64,000 bases of DNA, from NCBI RefSeq assembly GCF_000298195.1, contig NZ_BAHC01000245.1, positions 49,176 through 113,175 of the forward strand, written 5' to 3'. Positions 16,507 to 25,207 of this stretch are shown one piece after another (the stretch's first letter is position 1; each line of letters begins with the position of its first letter). This DNA comes from Gordonia rhizosphera NBRC 16068 (GTDB taxonomy: Bacteria > Actinomycetota > Actinomycetes > Mycobacteriales > Mycobacteriaceae). Below the pieces are notes generated by a model. The model saw nothing but the letters and a program-made list of their open reading frames with translations, made no database searches and was not told the DNA's origin. The position numbers were made by a program, and so were the translations under genes.

Positions 16507-17865
16507 TCAGACGACGCTGCGGGCGTTCGCGGGCGCCGCGACCGGGACGTCGGCGGTGGCGATCGCGGTGGTCACCGCGGGGTCGATCGGGGCGCCGTAA
16601 CGCTCGACCTCGATCTGCTGGAGGGTCTTGCCGCGGGTGTTCGGTGCCCAGACCGCGCCGATGATGAGCGCGACGGTGAGCAGGCCGACGAGCAGGGAGC
16701 CGACGACGGGCAGGCCGGTGGCGGCGAGGAGGGTCGGGAAGAAGTAGCTCAGCAGACCGGTGAAGCTGCGGACCACGAAGAACATGACGCCCTGGGCGCT
16801 GGCCCGGTACGGGGTGGCGAACATCTCGCTGGCCCACAGGCTGTAGAAGGCCTGGGCGCCGATACCGCTGGAGACGCCCCACAGCACCGCGAAGATGAGC
16901 ATGGTGGCCACACCGCCGTCGGTGAAGGCGACCAGGACGATCCATCCGACGATGCCGAGCGCCGCGCCGATGACGTAAAGCAGTCGCTGCGACATCTGGT
17001 CGGCGTAGCGCATGAAGCCGAAGTAGGTGGCGGCCACGGTGCAGCCCCACACGAGGACCTGCAGCAGGTCCTGCTGGACGGCGCTCTCCAGCCCGGCGGT
17101 CTCGTAGACGCGAGGCATGAAGATGCCCGCCTGACCGGCGACGGTGTTCCAGAAGAGGTAGATGCCGCCGAGGAACAGCAATGCGGTGATGTTCACCTTG
17201 CGGGAGAACAGGCCGCGCAGGCCCTGAGCACCGACCGACGACTTGAGCTCACGGGATTCGTCGCGGCCCTCTTCTTTCCAGATCTTCGACTCCTGCAGGC
17301 CCTGCCGGATCCACCACACGATGGCAGCAACGATGAACAGGTGCAGGAAGATGAGGCGCGACCCGAGCAGGCCGAGGGGCGCGAGCGCGGCGGCGAGCGC
17401 GAACCCGATCAGTGGGCCAACCGACCAGGCGAGCTGGGCGGTACCGACGTGTTTGGCGCGTGCCGTGGTGGGTGCCTGTTCGGCGATGTAGGTCCACGAG
17501 GCCGGGACACCCGCGCCGACGGCCATACCCGTGATGACGAACGCCGCGAGCAGCATGCCGAAGTTGAGGGCGAAGGCGGCCATGAGCACACCGGTCATGT
17601 AGACGAGGAGGTCGTAGGTGTAGATCGCCTTACGTCCGAATCGGTCGCACAGCGGACCGCCGACGGCCGCGCCGATCGCGGCGCCGAACGCGTTGGCGCT
17701 CAGGGCGGCGAGCAGGCCGACGGCGAAGTTGCTGATGCCGAAGGCGTCCTGCCAGAAGGTGAGGCTGGTCGCGATGGCGATGATCGAGCCGGCCTCGATG
17801 TAGTTCGACATCGCGACCGAGATGGTCGCTCGCCATCCGGTGGTGGAGCGTGCTCCGATTTTCAT
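16507..17865 (-). CDS. MFS transporter, probable L-rhamnose uptake
   Basis: 452 aa major facilitator with about 12 membrane helices. The sugar-porter-like loop-2/3 motif GGPLCDRFGRKAIYTYD is clear near residues 66-82, and NTRGKTLQQIE at the C-terminal end recalls the sugar-porter PETKG-type motif. Rhamnose is the likely substrate because the gene sits between the mutarotase and isomerase genes, and no other sugar transporter is present in the operon. The ATG at 17865 lies 84 bp after the mutarotase stop. Confidence 0.86.
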   Translation of the reverse strand: MKIGARSTTGWRATISVAMSNYIEAGSIIAIATSLTFWQDAFGISNFAVGLLAALSANAFGAAIGAAVGGPLCDRFGRKAIYTYDLLVYMTGVLMAAFALNFGMLLAAFVITGMAVGAGVPASWTYIAEQAPTTARAKHVGTAQLAWSVGPLIGFALAAALAPLGLLGSRLIFLHLFIVAAIVWWIRQGLQESKIWKEEGRDESRELKSSVGAQGLRGLFSRKVNITALLFLGGIYLFWNTVAGQAGIFMPRVYETAGLESAVQQDLLQVLVWGCTVAATYFGFMRYADQMSQRLLYVIGAALGIVGWIVLVAFTDGGVATMLIFAVLWGVSSGIGAQAFYSLWASEMFATPYRASAQGVMFFVVRSFTGLLSYFFPTLLAATGLPVVGSLLVGLLTVALIIGAVWAPNTRGKTLQQIEVERYGAPIDPAVTTAIATADVPVAAPANARSVV

Positions 17866-17949
17866 GGGTGTTCCTCGGTGTTCAGGTCTCAGTAGAGAGC
17901 GTCGGGGTTGTCGCGGTCAAGTGGATGGTGGGGGACGGGGTCACCTGCC

Positions 17950-18303
17950 TCACTCGAGATGGAAGTACTCGACGAGTTGGTTGCGGATGGTGTCGGGATT
18001 GGCGCCGGCGTCGGGGTTCTCCTCGGCGTCGACGGGCTGGAAGTACTCGGCCATGCGGGCCTGCCACTTCTCGTTGATGACCTTGGTGGACATCTCCGAG
18101 GTGGCGCGTGCGAAGTCGTCGGTCTCGAGGTATCCGACGACGAGCCCATCGTCGGGGCGCAGGAACAGTGAGTAGTTGCGCCACCCGGTCTCCCGGAGTG
18201 CGTCGAGCATCTCGGGCCAGACATCGGTGTGGGCCTCGAGGTAGTCGTCGACCCGCTCGGGCTTGAGGTGCATCAGGAAGCAGACGCGCTGGGTGTCCGG
18301 CAT
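17950..18303 (-). CDS. rhaM: L-rhamnose mutarotase
   Basis: 117 aa, similar in length to known RhaM (about 104-114 aa). It interconverts the alpha and beta anomers of L-rhamnose. The ferredoxin-like fold shows VCFLMHLKPERVDDYLEAH, then WPEMLDALRETGWRNYSLFL and KWQARMAEYFQPV, the RhaM pattern. The start is ATG 18303, preceded by GAGGCG; the frame is open further upstream but that part holds the operator. It is the promoter-proximal gene of the rhamnose operon. Confidence 0.9.
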   Translation of the reverse strand: MPDTQRVCFLMHLKPERVDDYLEAHTDVWPEMLDALRETGWRNYSLFLRPDDGLVVGYLETDDFARATSEMSTKVINEKWQARMAEYFQPVDAEENPDAGANPDTIRNQLVEYFHLE

Positions 18304-18356
18304 GGTCGCCTCGCTTTCGGTGATCGTTCTGCGAACCACATAGTTTTGAACCGCAG

Positions 18357-18374
18357 TTTTGAAACGTTTCAAAA
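18357..18374. promoter_or_regulatory. LacI-type operator at the head of the rhamnose operon
   Basis: TTTTGAAACGTTTCAAAA is an 18-bp perfect palindrome with central CG, 54-71 bp before rhaM. The left half is preceded by a partial direct repeat, AGTTTTGAA. It shares GAAACGTTTC with the site before rhaI. The neighbouring LacI-family gene is the natural candidate to bind both. Confidence 0.82.
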
Positions 18375-18447
18375 TGTGATTGCGGTGACATTAAGCCATG
18401 CCGTGTGAGTGCGTCAAGTGCGGGAATCGACCCCGGAAGACAAAGAG

Positions 18448-18494
18448 GCCCTCCCATCCGCCTCGGGTCGGGGGTCTGAGGCGGATGGAAGGGC
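18448..18494 (-). terminator. Terminator hairpin after the fasciclin gene
   Basis: Arms GCCCTCCCATCCGCCTC (18448-18464) and GAGGCGGATGGAAGGGC (18478-18494) pair with one mismatch over 17 bases, loop 13. On the minus strand it lies 18 bp after the fasciclin stop and is followed by a T-rich stretch (CCTCTTTGTCTT). It insulates the rhamnose promoter from read-through. Confidence 0.78.
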
Positions 18495-18512
18495 GTCTTC
18501 AACCATACGCGA

Positions 18513-19166
18513 TCACTGCGGGGGCATCAGCACCGTGTCGACCAGATAGACGGTGGCGTTCGCGGTCTTCACTCCGCCGCAGACGACCGCGGCGTCGTTG
18601 ACCTGGAGGTCGTCACCCGATCCGGTGACGGTGACGGTGCCGCCCTGCACGGTCTCGTGCTCGCCGGCGACCTGATCGGCAGCGGCCTGACCGGGCACCA
18701 CGTGGTAGGTGAGGATCGAGGTCAGCAGATCGCTGTCGGTTTTGAGTGTCTCGATCGTCGCCGGGTCGATCTTCGCGAAGGCATCGTCGGTCGGCGCGAA
18801 CACCGTGAACTCACCGTTGTTCAGCGTCTCGACGAGGTTCACATCCGGATTGAGCTGACCCGACAGCGCCTGGGTGAGCGTCGTCAGCACCGGGATGTTC
18901 GATGCCCCTGTCGCCACCGGTTGCGACGCCAAGGCCGCCACCGACGCCGGTCCCGTCGGGTTGGCCTCCGCATAGGCCGCGCACCCGGGACCGACGAGAG
19001 CCGCTGCCGCAACGGCACTTTCGCTGGCCATCGTGCTCATCGGGGCCATGCTGGTGGTCGCCTCCGAGCTGGAGTCGCCGTCGTCGGAACACCCGGCGAC
19101 GAGGCCCACCGTGAGTGCGATGCCCGATGCCGCCACCGCGAGTCGCTGAATTCGCCTGAGAGCCAT
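18513..19166 (-). CDS. Fasciclin (FAS1) domain lipoprotein, MPT83/MPT70-like
   Basis: 217 aa. An N-terminal signal peptide ends in the lipobox LVAGC (lipidated Cys26), so the protein is probably anchored outside the membrane. A Ser/Thr/Met-rich linker follows, then one FAS1 domain (residues about 75-215) with the H1 motif FTVFAPTDDAFAKID, YHVVPGQ, and the closing IYLVDTVLMPP-like segment (VYLVDTVLMPP). In Mycobacterium the homologous antigens MPT70 and MPT83 are under SigK. Here a promoter-like pair CCATCC-N15-CCGAAT lies 56 bp before the ATG, and a sigK gene is present at 50 kb. The function of FAS1 proteins is adhesion or surface interaction; the ligand is unknown. Confidence 0.92.
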   Translation of the reverse strand: MALRRIQRLAVAASGIALTVGLVAGCSDDGDSSSEATTSMAPMSTMASESAVAAAALVGPGCAAYAEANPTGPASVAALASQPVATGASNIPVLTTLTQALSGQLNPDVNLVETLNNGEFTVFAPTDDAFAKIDPATIETLKTDSDLLTSILTYHVVPGQAAADQVAGEHETVQGGTVTVTGSGDDLQVNDAAVVCGGVKTANATVYLVDTVLMPPQ

Positions 19167-19222
19167 GATCTATCCCATCTGTCGAATGTCCCGACCCGCC
19201 GATCAGCAGGTCTCATACGGGC

Positions 19223-19249
19223 ATTCGGGGCAGCGGACGATCCGGATGG
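19223..19249 (-). promoter_or_regulatory. Candidate SigK-type promoter of the fasciclin gene
   Basis: On the minus strand: CCATCC (19249-19244), 15-base spacer, CCGAAT (19228-19223). Both hexamers equal the published mycobacterial SigK promoter elements as I recall them. The minus 10 element ends 56 bases before the ATG. The same arrangement with the same spacer lies before the sigK operon (55163-55189). This is a match by eye, not a scored search. Confidence 0.72.
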
Positions 19250-19288
19250 GTGCGAATTACCGGAAATGTCGGATCTTTTCGGAGGCGG

Positions 19289-20791
19289 TCAGCGGATGCC
19301 CTCCCAGACGAGGCGTTCGTCGCGGGCCGGGTCCGGGACGTCGGCGACGGTCTCGCCGATCAGCCCGACGTGGCGCTGGCCGAGGTCGTAGGCCGGCCAC
19401 CCCGGATCACCTGAGGTCACGAAGTCCACCCAGATCCGGTGTGCGGTGTCGGCGACGGCCTGGGACGGGTGCTGTCCGAGGCGATGCCGCACGCTCGGCA
19501 CGTGCAGGGTGTCGAATACGAACGGGATATCGGCGGTGTGCGCCGCGCCGAAACCGGCGCTGTCGGCGGGATCGGGGTAATCGAATCGGTAGATCCAGGT
19601 AGGGGCGGCTCCCGCGCGGATGCGGGTCTCGGCGACGCGCAGCGCGGGGATGGCGTAGAACCAGTCGGTGACGATTGCGGCGAGAACGTCCCCGGGAGTG
19701 CCGTCGGGGCGGACGCGTCGGTAGACCTGGACGGCGTCGGCGTCAGCTCCGTACGCCGCTGCCCCGGCCACCAGTGCGTCGTCGTCGATGAATCCGATGG
19801 TCTGCGGCGCGACGAAGAACAGCCGTGCCTCGTCGCGTGTCGTTCCGGTCAGCACCGGCACCGAGCTGGACGACCCGGCGGCGATGGCGTCGAGTGGATG
19901 GCGGGGGAGCGTCTCGCCGTCGATGACGGGTGCGAAGGGCAGGAGGCTGAGCGCCAACGCCCCCCATTTCGCCGGATCGCCTCCGCTCTGGACCTCGGTG
20001 ACCAGATCGGCTACGGCCCGTACCAGCTTGTCGATGTCGACGGCGGCGATCGCGTCCCGGGTGGGTTCGACGTTCAGCGCCTCGGCAAGAAAATGCCCGA
20101 CTGACACCGCGGTGTCGGTGTTCAGTGTGTGTGCCGTGGCGCCGGACTGCGTGATCGCCTGCGTGAAGAGGCCCTGTGCGGCGGGCATCGCGAGCAACGT
20201 GCTCACGCTCATCGCGCCGGCCGACTGGCCGGCCACGGTCACTCGGTCGGGATCACCGCCGAAGGCCGCGATGTTGTCGCGCACCCACGCCAGTGCGGCG
20301 ATCTGGTCCTGCAGGCCGACGTTGGCCAACTCGTCACCGAGGAACAGAAATCCCTCGGCGCCGAGCCGGTAGTTGATCGACACCAGCACCACTCCGTCGC
20401 GGGCGAATGCGGCGCCGTCGAACTCGGCGATCGAGTTGGAGCCGTATGTGAACGAGCCGCCGTGAATCCAGACCAACACCGGGTGGGAGTTCTCGAGGTC
20501 GGGGGTCCAGATGTTGACGTTCAGGCAGTCGTCGCCGGGGATTTGCACCTCGGGCATCAGGTGGGCGAAGGCCGGCGGATAGTCCTCCTTGGGGACCGTC
20601 GGCCCGAACGAGGAGCAGTCGCGGATGCCGTCCCATGGCTCGGCGGGCTGCGGCGGTCGCATCCGGTTGGGACCGAATGGTGGTGCCGCGTAGGGGATAC
20701 CGAGGAATCGGAGCACACCGTTGGCGAGCTCCTGCCCCTGCACCGCGCCTCCGGACGTCGGGACCGTCGGGCGTTGGATCGATTCGGCCAT
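19289..20791 (-). CDS. Type-B carboxylesterase/lipase family protein
   Basis: 500 aa alpha/beta hydrolase of the carboxylesterase type B family. The oxyanion segment VWIHGGSF is near residues 107-114, the nucleophile elbow AGQSAG puts the catalytic Ser at 190, and the Glu and His are expected in TRDEARLFF and FGAAHTADIPFVF. No signal peptide is evident, so it is likely cytoplasmic. It lies 34 bp after an EthA-like Baeyer-Villiger monooxygenase gene on the same strand. An operon in which the monooxygenase makes an ester and this enzyme cleaves it is a reasonable inference. Confidence 0.9.
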   Translation of the reverse strand: MAESIQRPTVPTSGGAVQGQELANGVLRFLGIPYAAPPFGPNRMRPPQPAEPWDGIRDCSSFGPTVPKEDYPPAFAHLMPEVQIPGDDCLNVNIWTPDLENSHPVLVWIHGGSFTYGSNSIAEFDGAAFARDGVVLVSINYRLGAEGFLFLGDELANVGLQDQIAALAWVRDNIAAFGGDPDRVTVAGQSAGAMSVSTLLAMPAAQGLFTQAITQSGATAHTLNTDTAVSVGHFLAEALNVEPTRDAIAAVDIDKLVRAVADLVTEVQSGGDPAKWGALALSLLPFAPVIDGETLPRHPLDAIAAGSSSSVPVLTGTTRDEARLFFVAPQTIGFIDDDALVAGAAAYGADADAVQVYRRVRPDGTPGDVLAAIVTDWFYAIPALRVAETRIRAGAAPTWIYRFDYPDPADSAGFGAAHTADIPFVFDTLHVPSVRHRLGQHPSQAVADTAHRIWVDFVTSGDPGWPAYDLGQRHVGLIGETVADVPDPARDERLVWEGIR

Positions 20792-20825
20792 CAGGACTCC
20801 TCACCTAGTCGTGATGGCCGTGAGG

Positions 20826-22382
20826 TTACGCTCGGGGCGGGGCGTCCAACGCGGTTTTGGCGTCGTCGCGTTGAGTGGTCGCGTGGCCGAACACCATCGA
20901 CTCCTCGATCTTGTCGAATCGGTGATCGATGGCGTCGCGGACATAGTTGTGCCGGACCACCCACGGACGCCGGGTGCCCGACTTGGGCAGGGCATCCGGC
21001 GACCGCAGTACGTACCCGGCCTGCAGATCCCACGCCGGCTTCGACGCCATCGGCTCGGCGCCCAGATGCGGGTAGGCGTGGGTGTATCCGTGGGACCGCA
21101 TGTAGGACACCAGCTTTGCGACCGATCGGGCGGTCATGTCGGCGCGCAGGGTCCAGGACGCATTCGTGTAGCCGACCGACCACGCCAGATTGGGGATGTC
21201 CTCGATGAGGTGAGACTTGAAGACGAACCGATCCTGTGGCTTGACCTCGTCGCCGTCGACGCGGATCACCGTGCCGCCGAAGGCCTGAAGCTGCAGGCCC
21301 GTCGCGGTGATGATCACGTCGGCGTCGAGGTGGCGTCCCGATTTCAGCACGACACCGGTGGCATCGATGTGGTCGATGTGGTCGGTGACCATCTCCACCG
21401 ATTTCTCGGTGACAGCCGTGAAGAGGTCGCCGTCGGGCACCATGCACACCCGCTGTTCCCACGGGTTGTAGTCCGGGGTGAAGTGCACGTCGATCGGATA
21501 GTCCTCGGGTAGATACTCCTCGAGGCCCGACCGGATCATCTTCTTGCCGAACCTCGGGAACCGGTGGGCCGCGTGGACGAGTGCCGCCGTCTGCAGTGCG
21601 TAGCGGCTCCGCACGACTCGGTGAGCCACCTTGGGCGGCAGGACCTTCCGGATGGCCGGGGTGAGGTATTCCTTCTGCTTCGCGGAGTAGATGTAGGAGG
21701 GTGAGCGCTGCAGCATGACCACATGACCGGCGGTCTTGGCCAGCGACGGGATCATGCTGACCGCGGTGGCGCCACTGCCGATCACGACGATGCGCTTGCC
21801 GCTGTGATCGAATCCCTCCGGCCAGTGCTGGGGGTGCACGACCTCGCCCCGGAAATCCTCCATGCCGGTGAACTCCGGGGTGTACGGATTGTCGTAGTCG
21901 TAGTAGCCGGTCGCGAACACGACGAAGCGGGCCCGGAAGGTCTCCTCGACGACCTCACCGTCGATGTCCCGTTCGGCGGTCAGCGTCCAGACGTCGGTCG
22001 AGGAATCCCAATCGGCGCTGCGCACCCGCCGGCCGAAACGGATACGGGAATCGATGTGGTGCTTGTGTGCGGTCTCGTCGATGTACTCGCGGATGTGATC
22101 GCCCGGAGCGAGAGCCTCGCTGCGGCGCCACGGCTCGAACGGGAAGCTCAGCGTGTAGATGTCGCTGTCGGAGCGGACCCCGGGGTAGCGGAACAGATCC
22201 CACGTCCCGCCGACCTGGTCACGCCGCTCGATGATCAGATAACGGACGCCCGGGTTCTCCTCCTGCAGCCGGTAGGCCGCGTCGATGCCGGACAGGCCGG
22301 CGCCGATGATGATGACATCGAACAGCTCACCGTCGTCGCCGGGCCGGTCGACGTCATCGTGCTGGGGAGTCGGGGTGTTCAT
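20826..22382 (-). CDS. EthA-like Baeyer-Villiger flavoprotein monooxygenase
   Basis: 518 aa. The FAD-binding motif GAGLSG is at residues 27-32, the Baeyer-Villiger fingerprint FRGEVVHPQHWP at about 177-188, and the NADPH-binding GSGATA soon after. The blocks GGTWDLFRYPG, ATGYYDYD and VGYTNASWTLRADM are strongly EthA/MymA-like, the mycobacterial branch that activates ethionamide and oxidises ketones to esters. A TetR-family gene is transcribed away from it, echoing the ethA-ethR pair of M. tuberculosis. The downstream carboxylesterase could hydrolyse the ester product. Confidence 0.92.
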   Translation of the reverse strand: MNTPTPQHDDVDRPGDDGELFDVIIIGAGLSGIDAAYRLQEENPGVRYLIIERRDQVGGTWDLFRYPGVRSDSDIYTLSFPFEPWRRSEALAPGDHIREYIDETAHKHHIDSRIRFGRRVRSADWDSSTDVWTLTAERDIDGEVVEETFRARFVVFATGYYDYDNPYTPEFTGMEDFRGEVVHPQHWPEGFDHSGKRIVVIGSGATAVSMIPSLAKTAGHVVMLQRSPSYIYSAKQKEYLTPAIRKVLPPKVAHRVVRSRYALQTAALVHAAHRFPRFGKKMIRSGLEEYLPEDYPIDVHFTPDYNPWEQRVCMVPDGDLFTAVTEKSVEMVTDHIDHIDATGVVLKSGRHLDADVIITATGLQLQAFGGTVIRVDGDEVKPQDRFVFKSHLIEDIPNLAWSVGYTNASWTLRADMTARSVAKLVSYMRSHGYTHAYPHLGAEPMASKPAWDLQAGYVLRSPDALPKSGTRRPWVVRHNYVRDAIDHRFDKIEESMVFGHATTQRDDAKTALDAPPRA

Positions 22383-22715
22383 GAAACCTCCTCATCGAGA
22401 TCCGCCTGTGCGCAGGTGAGAGAGAACCTCTGATACTGCACGCTCGGCGCTGTCGGCGACGGCTGCCATCGTCGAAGGAAGGCCCGTCGCCGGAATCAGC
22501 GAGCGCCATGGTGGTCGCCGATCCGGCGGACCCATCGCCGGCGACGACCACCGGGTGACCGGGAGCCCGATCACCCGGTGCCGGCGCCCCCGAGACGCGG
22601 GCGTTCGCCGGTGCTGTGCGCTGTGCTGTCATGCGGCCCCGACCCCTGCAGGAGAGCAGTCATTTTCACCGACGAACGCCGCGGCAAAGTGCGACATCCG
22701 TGTTGCAGGTAGGCT
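22383..22715. other. 333-bp divergent intergenic region with a hairpin
   Basis: This gap separates the minus-strand monooxygenase from the plus-strand TetR gene and must hold both promoters. It contains a perfect inverted repeat CACCGGGTGA (22549-22558)/TCACCCGGTG (22571-22580). Near the TetR start it holds TGCGACATCCGTGTTGCA (22690-22707), a near-palindrome with one mismatched pair that could be the TetR operator. A short open frame on the minus strand in this gap has no family resemblance and was not called. Confidence 0.5.
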
Positions 22716-23288
22716 ATGCCCATGGCTGTCGCCACGCAAGTACGAGTCGACGCGGAGCGGAACAGGGCGGCGATCATCTCCGGCGCGATCACGCTTCTCG
22801 GCAACTCGCCGGATGCGTCGATGCAGCAGATCGCCCAGGCCGCCGGGGTCAATCGCGCCACGCTGTACCGGCACTTCACGAATCGCGAACAGCTGGTCAC
22901 CGCGTTGCACGAGGAGGCGCTCGCCGACGCGGAGGCGCTCAGCGGGCAGCTACCCACCGAGGGTCCCGTGGTGCCGGCCCTGCGCAGCTATCTCGACGAC
23001 GCTGTCACCATCGGCGAGCGCTACCGGTTCATCCTGATGTACCGGCGGACCGACCCCCGCATGTTCGAGGCGGAGGCCAAGGCAACAGTGCCGGTGATCC
23101 GCGCGATCAAGCGCGGACAGCGGCAGGACGAGATCGACCCTCGGCTCGACCCGGTGTTCCTCGCCGCGCAGGTCACGCTGCTGGTCGCCGGTGTCGTCGG
23201 GCTCGTCGAGCGTGGCGCGATGACCCTCGACGATGCGCGCGCCCAGGCGCAGCTCACCTTCGGCAAGACGGTCGCCCCGTCGCGCTGA
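22716..23288 (+). CDS. TetR-family transcriptional regulator
   Basis: 190 aa. The N-terminal HTH reads RNRAAIISGAITLLG, then MQQIAQAAGVNRATLYRHFTNR (helix-turn-helix, residues about 34-56), which is diagnostic of TetR. The ligand domain (residues 60-190) is not specific. The ATG at 22716 and a second ATG two codons later are both possible. Divergent from the EthA-like monooxygenase, it most likely represses that operon and perhaps itself, like EthR. Confidence 0.88.
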   Translation: MPMAVATQVRVDAERNRAAIISGAITLLGNSPDASMQQIAQAAGVNRATLYRHFTNREQLVTALHEEALADAEALSGQLPTEGPVVPALRSYLDDAVTIGERYRFILMYRRTDPRMFEAEAKATVPVIRAIKRGQRQDEIDPRLDPVFLAAQVTLLVAGVVGLVERGAMTLDDARAQAQLTFGKTVAPSR

Positions 23289-23295
23289 CGCCAGC

Positions 23296-23364
23296 GTTCG
23301 TCCCCCGGTCAGTGATCGTCCCCGTCTGCATCTGGGGGAACGAATTCACTTCCGGGGGAAGAAC
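23296..23364. repeat. Hairpin repeat, left border of the arsenic cluster
   Basis: Arms GTTCGTCCCCCGG (23296-23308) and CCGGGGGAAGAAC (23352-23364) pair at 12 of 13 positions. It lies between convergent genes (TetR and arsC). A copy with the same arms is at 28194-28263, at the other end of the arsenic genes. It may be a terminator used in both directions or a dispersed palindromic element. Confidence 0.7.
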
Positions 23365-23401
23365 TTTCGGGTGTGGTGGCGGGCGCAGGTGCGCGGCGTG
23401 C

Positions 23402-24070
23402 CTATCGAACCTCGGCGGTGACGTCGAGTTCGGCGAGCAGGCGCCGGACGCGCTCTTCGATCTCGTCGCGGATGGGTCGCACGGTGTCGAGGTCTTGGCC
23501 GGCTGGGTCGGCGAGGGTCCATTCCTCGTAGCGCTTGCCCGGGAAGATGGGGCAGGCATCACCGCAGCCCATGGTGATCACAATGTCGGCGGCTTGCACG
23601 ATCTCATCGGTCCAGGGTTTGGGGAACTCGCCGGTGATGTCGATGCCGACCTCGGCCATCGCTTCGATCGCTGCTGGATTGACCTCGTTACCGGGCTCCG
23701 ATCCCCCGGACCAGGCCACGGCGTTGTCGCCGGCGAGGTGTGTGAAGTATCCCAGAGCCATCTGGGAGCGTCCGGCGTTGTGCGTGCACAGGAACAGCAC
23801 GGTGGGCTTGCCGTCTGTCACCTTGCCCTCGACCCGGGCAAGTGCCTTCAGGCGTTGCCGGGCGAAGCGTTCGGCCAGCAGGGGCAGGAAGTTGGGGACG
23901 GTGGCACGGCCGGCGAACTCGTCGTACGACGAGTGCAGGAAGCGTTCGATGGTCTCGGTACCAAAGGTGTCCCGGAAGTCGGTCTGCAACCGGGTGGCGG
24001 CAGTCCGTAACGCCTGCTGCTGGTCGATGGAGAGGTCACGGGTCGGACGGGTGACAGGGGAGTTGGTCAT
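23402..24070 (-). CDS. arsC: Arsenate reductase with N-terminal helical domain
   Basis: 222 aa. Residues about 1-85 form an all-helical region (three-helix-bundle domain seen on actinobacterial arsenate reductases) and residues about 88-222 a low-molecular-weight phosphatase-like ArsC domain. The P-loop is FLCTHNAGRSQM with the catalytic Cys, then MGCGDACPIFPGKRYEEW, carrying the redox cysteine and substrate contacts, and DPAGQDLDTVRPIRDEI. It reduces arsenate to arsenite, probably coupled to mycothiol/mycoredoxin or thioredoxin. The ATG at 24070 lies 14 bp after acr3, so the two form an operon. Confidence 0.92.
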   Translation of the reverse strand: MTNSPVTRPTRDLSIDQQQALRTAATRLQTDFRDTFGTETIERFLHSSYDEFAGRATVPNFLPLLAERFARQRLKALARVEGKVTDGKPTVLFLCTHNAGRSQMALGYFTHLAGDNAVAWSGGSEPGNEVNPAAIEAMAEVGIDITGEFPKPWTDEIVQAADIVITMGCGDACPIFPGKRYEEWTLADPAGQDLDTVRPIRDEIEERVRRLLAELDVTAEVR

Positions 24071-24084
24071 CGTTGCGCTCCGGG

Positions 24085-25176
24085 TCAGAGGGGTGTGGGT
24101 GACGGTGTGATGTTGGGGAAGAAGCGTTTTCGCAGGGCCAGGGAGACGTAGACGAGTGCAACCAGGACGGGCACTTCGATCAGCGGACCGACGACGCCGG
24201 CGAGGGCCTGACCGGAGGTGGCCCCGTAGGTGGCGATCGCCACGGCAATGGCCAGTTCGAAGTTGTTGCCGGCGGCGGTGAACGCCAGGGTGGTGGTCCG
24301 CTGGTAGCCGAGATGCAGCGCGGCGCCCAGTGCGAAGCCGCCGCCCCACATGATGGCGAAGTAGGCCAGCAGCGGCAGTGCGATGCGGGCCACGTCCCAT
24401 GGGTTGTTGGTGATCTGATCGCCCTGTAGGGCAAACAGGATCACGATGGTGAACAGCAGTCCGTAGAGTGCCCAGGGCCCCACCTTCGGCAGGAAGCGGT
24501 TCTCGTACCACTCGCGGCCCCGGGCGCGCTCACCGAGGCGCCGCGACAGATACCCGGCCGCCAGCGGGATGCCCAGGAATATGAGCACGGACTTCGCGAT
24601 CTGCCACGGTGAACTGTCGATGGTCGTCTGTTGCAGGCCGAGCCAGCCGGGCAGCACCGACAGGTAGAACCAGCCCAGTACGGCGAACATGACGACCTGG
24701 AAGATCGAATTCAGCGCGACCAGTACAGCGGCGGCTTCGCGGTCGCCGCAGGCCAGGTCGTTCCAGATGATGACCATCGCGATGCACCGTGCCAGCCCGA
24801 CGATGATCAGCCCGGTCCGGTACTCGGGCAGGTCCGGCAACAGTAGCCAGGCCAAGGCGAACATCAGTGCCGGCCCGACCACCCAGTTCAGTACGAGCGA
24901 GGAGATCAGCATCCGGCGGTCGCCGGTCACCGTGTCGAGGCGGTCGTAGCGGACCTTGGCCAGCACCGGGTACATCATGATCAGCAGACCCAACGCGATC
25001 GGCAGTGAGATCCCGTCGATCTGAACGCGTTCCAGTGCGGTGTTCAGGCCTGGTATCCACCGGCCCAGCAGTAGCCCCGCGGCCATCGCCAGACCGATCC
25101 ATACCGGCAGGAAACGGTCGAGGGTCGAGAGTTTGCCAACGACCTCAGGGTGTGTCGCCGGTATGGAGCGGGTCAC
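24085..25176 (-). CDS. acr3: Acr3-family arsenite efflux permease
   Basis: 363 aa with about ten membrane helices, the length of bacterial Acr3. Signature blocks are VGLARCIAMVIIWNDLACGD (holding the conserved Cys needed for transport), NWVVGPALMFALAW, and FTAAGNNFELAIAVAIA. It extrudes arsenite after reduction by ArsC, driven by proton motive force and possibly assisted by ArsA. The ATG is 25176. A probable metalloregulator site lies 32-48 bp upstream. Confidence 0.94.
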   Translation of the reverse strand: MTRSIPATHPEVVGKLSTLDRFLPVWIGLAMAAGLLLGRWIPGLNTALERVQIDGISLPIALGLLIMMYPVLAKVRYDRLDTVTGDRRMLISSLVLNWVVGPALMFALAWLLLPDLPEYRTGLIIVGLARCIAMVIIWNDLACGDREAAAVLVALNSIFQVVMFAVLGWFYLSVLPGWLGLQQTTIDSSPWQIAKSVLIFLGIPLAAGYLSRRLGERARGREWYENRFLPKVGPWALYGLLFTIVILFALQGDQITNNPWDVARIALPLLAYFAIMWGGGFALGAALHLGYQRTTTLAFTAAGNNFELAIAVAIATYGATSGQALAGVVGPLIEVPVLVALVYVSLALRKRFFPNITPSPTPL

Positions 25177-25207
25177 GTGTCCACCTCAGGATGCCTTGAT
25201 CGTATCG

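Noticed and set aside
15118..17895. 925-codon open frame on the + strand opposite the rhamnose genes
   Set aside because: It runs antisense to clearly conserved rhaD, rhaI and MFS genes, is compositionally odd (Gly/Asp/Arg-rich) and matches no family; long open frames opposite GC-rich genes are common.
22354..22632. Short minus-strand open frame (92 codons) in the gap before the TetR gene
   Set aside because: No family, no ribosome site, and it covers the hairpin and promoter zone.
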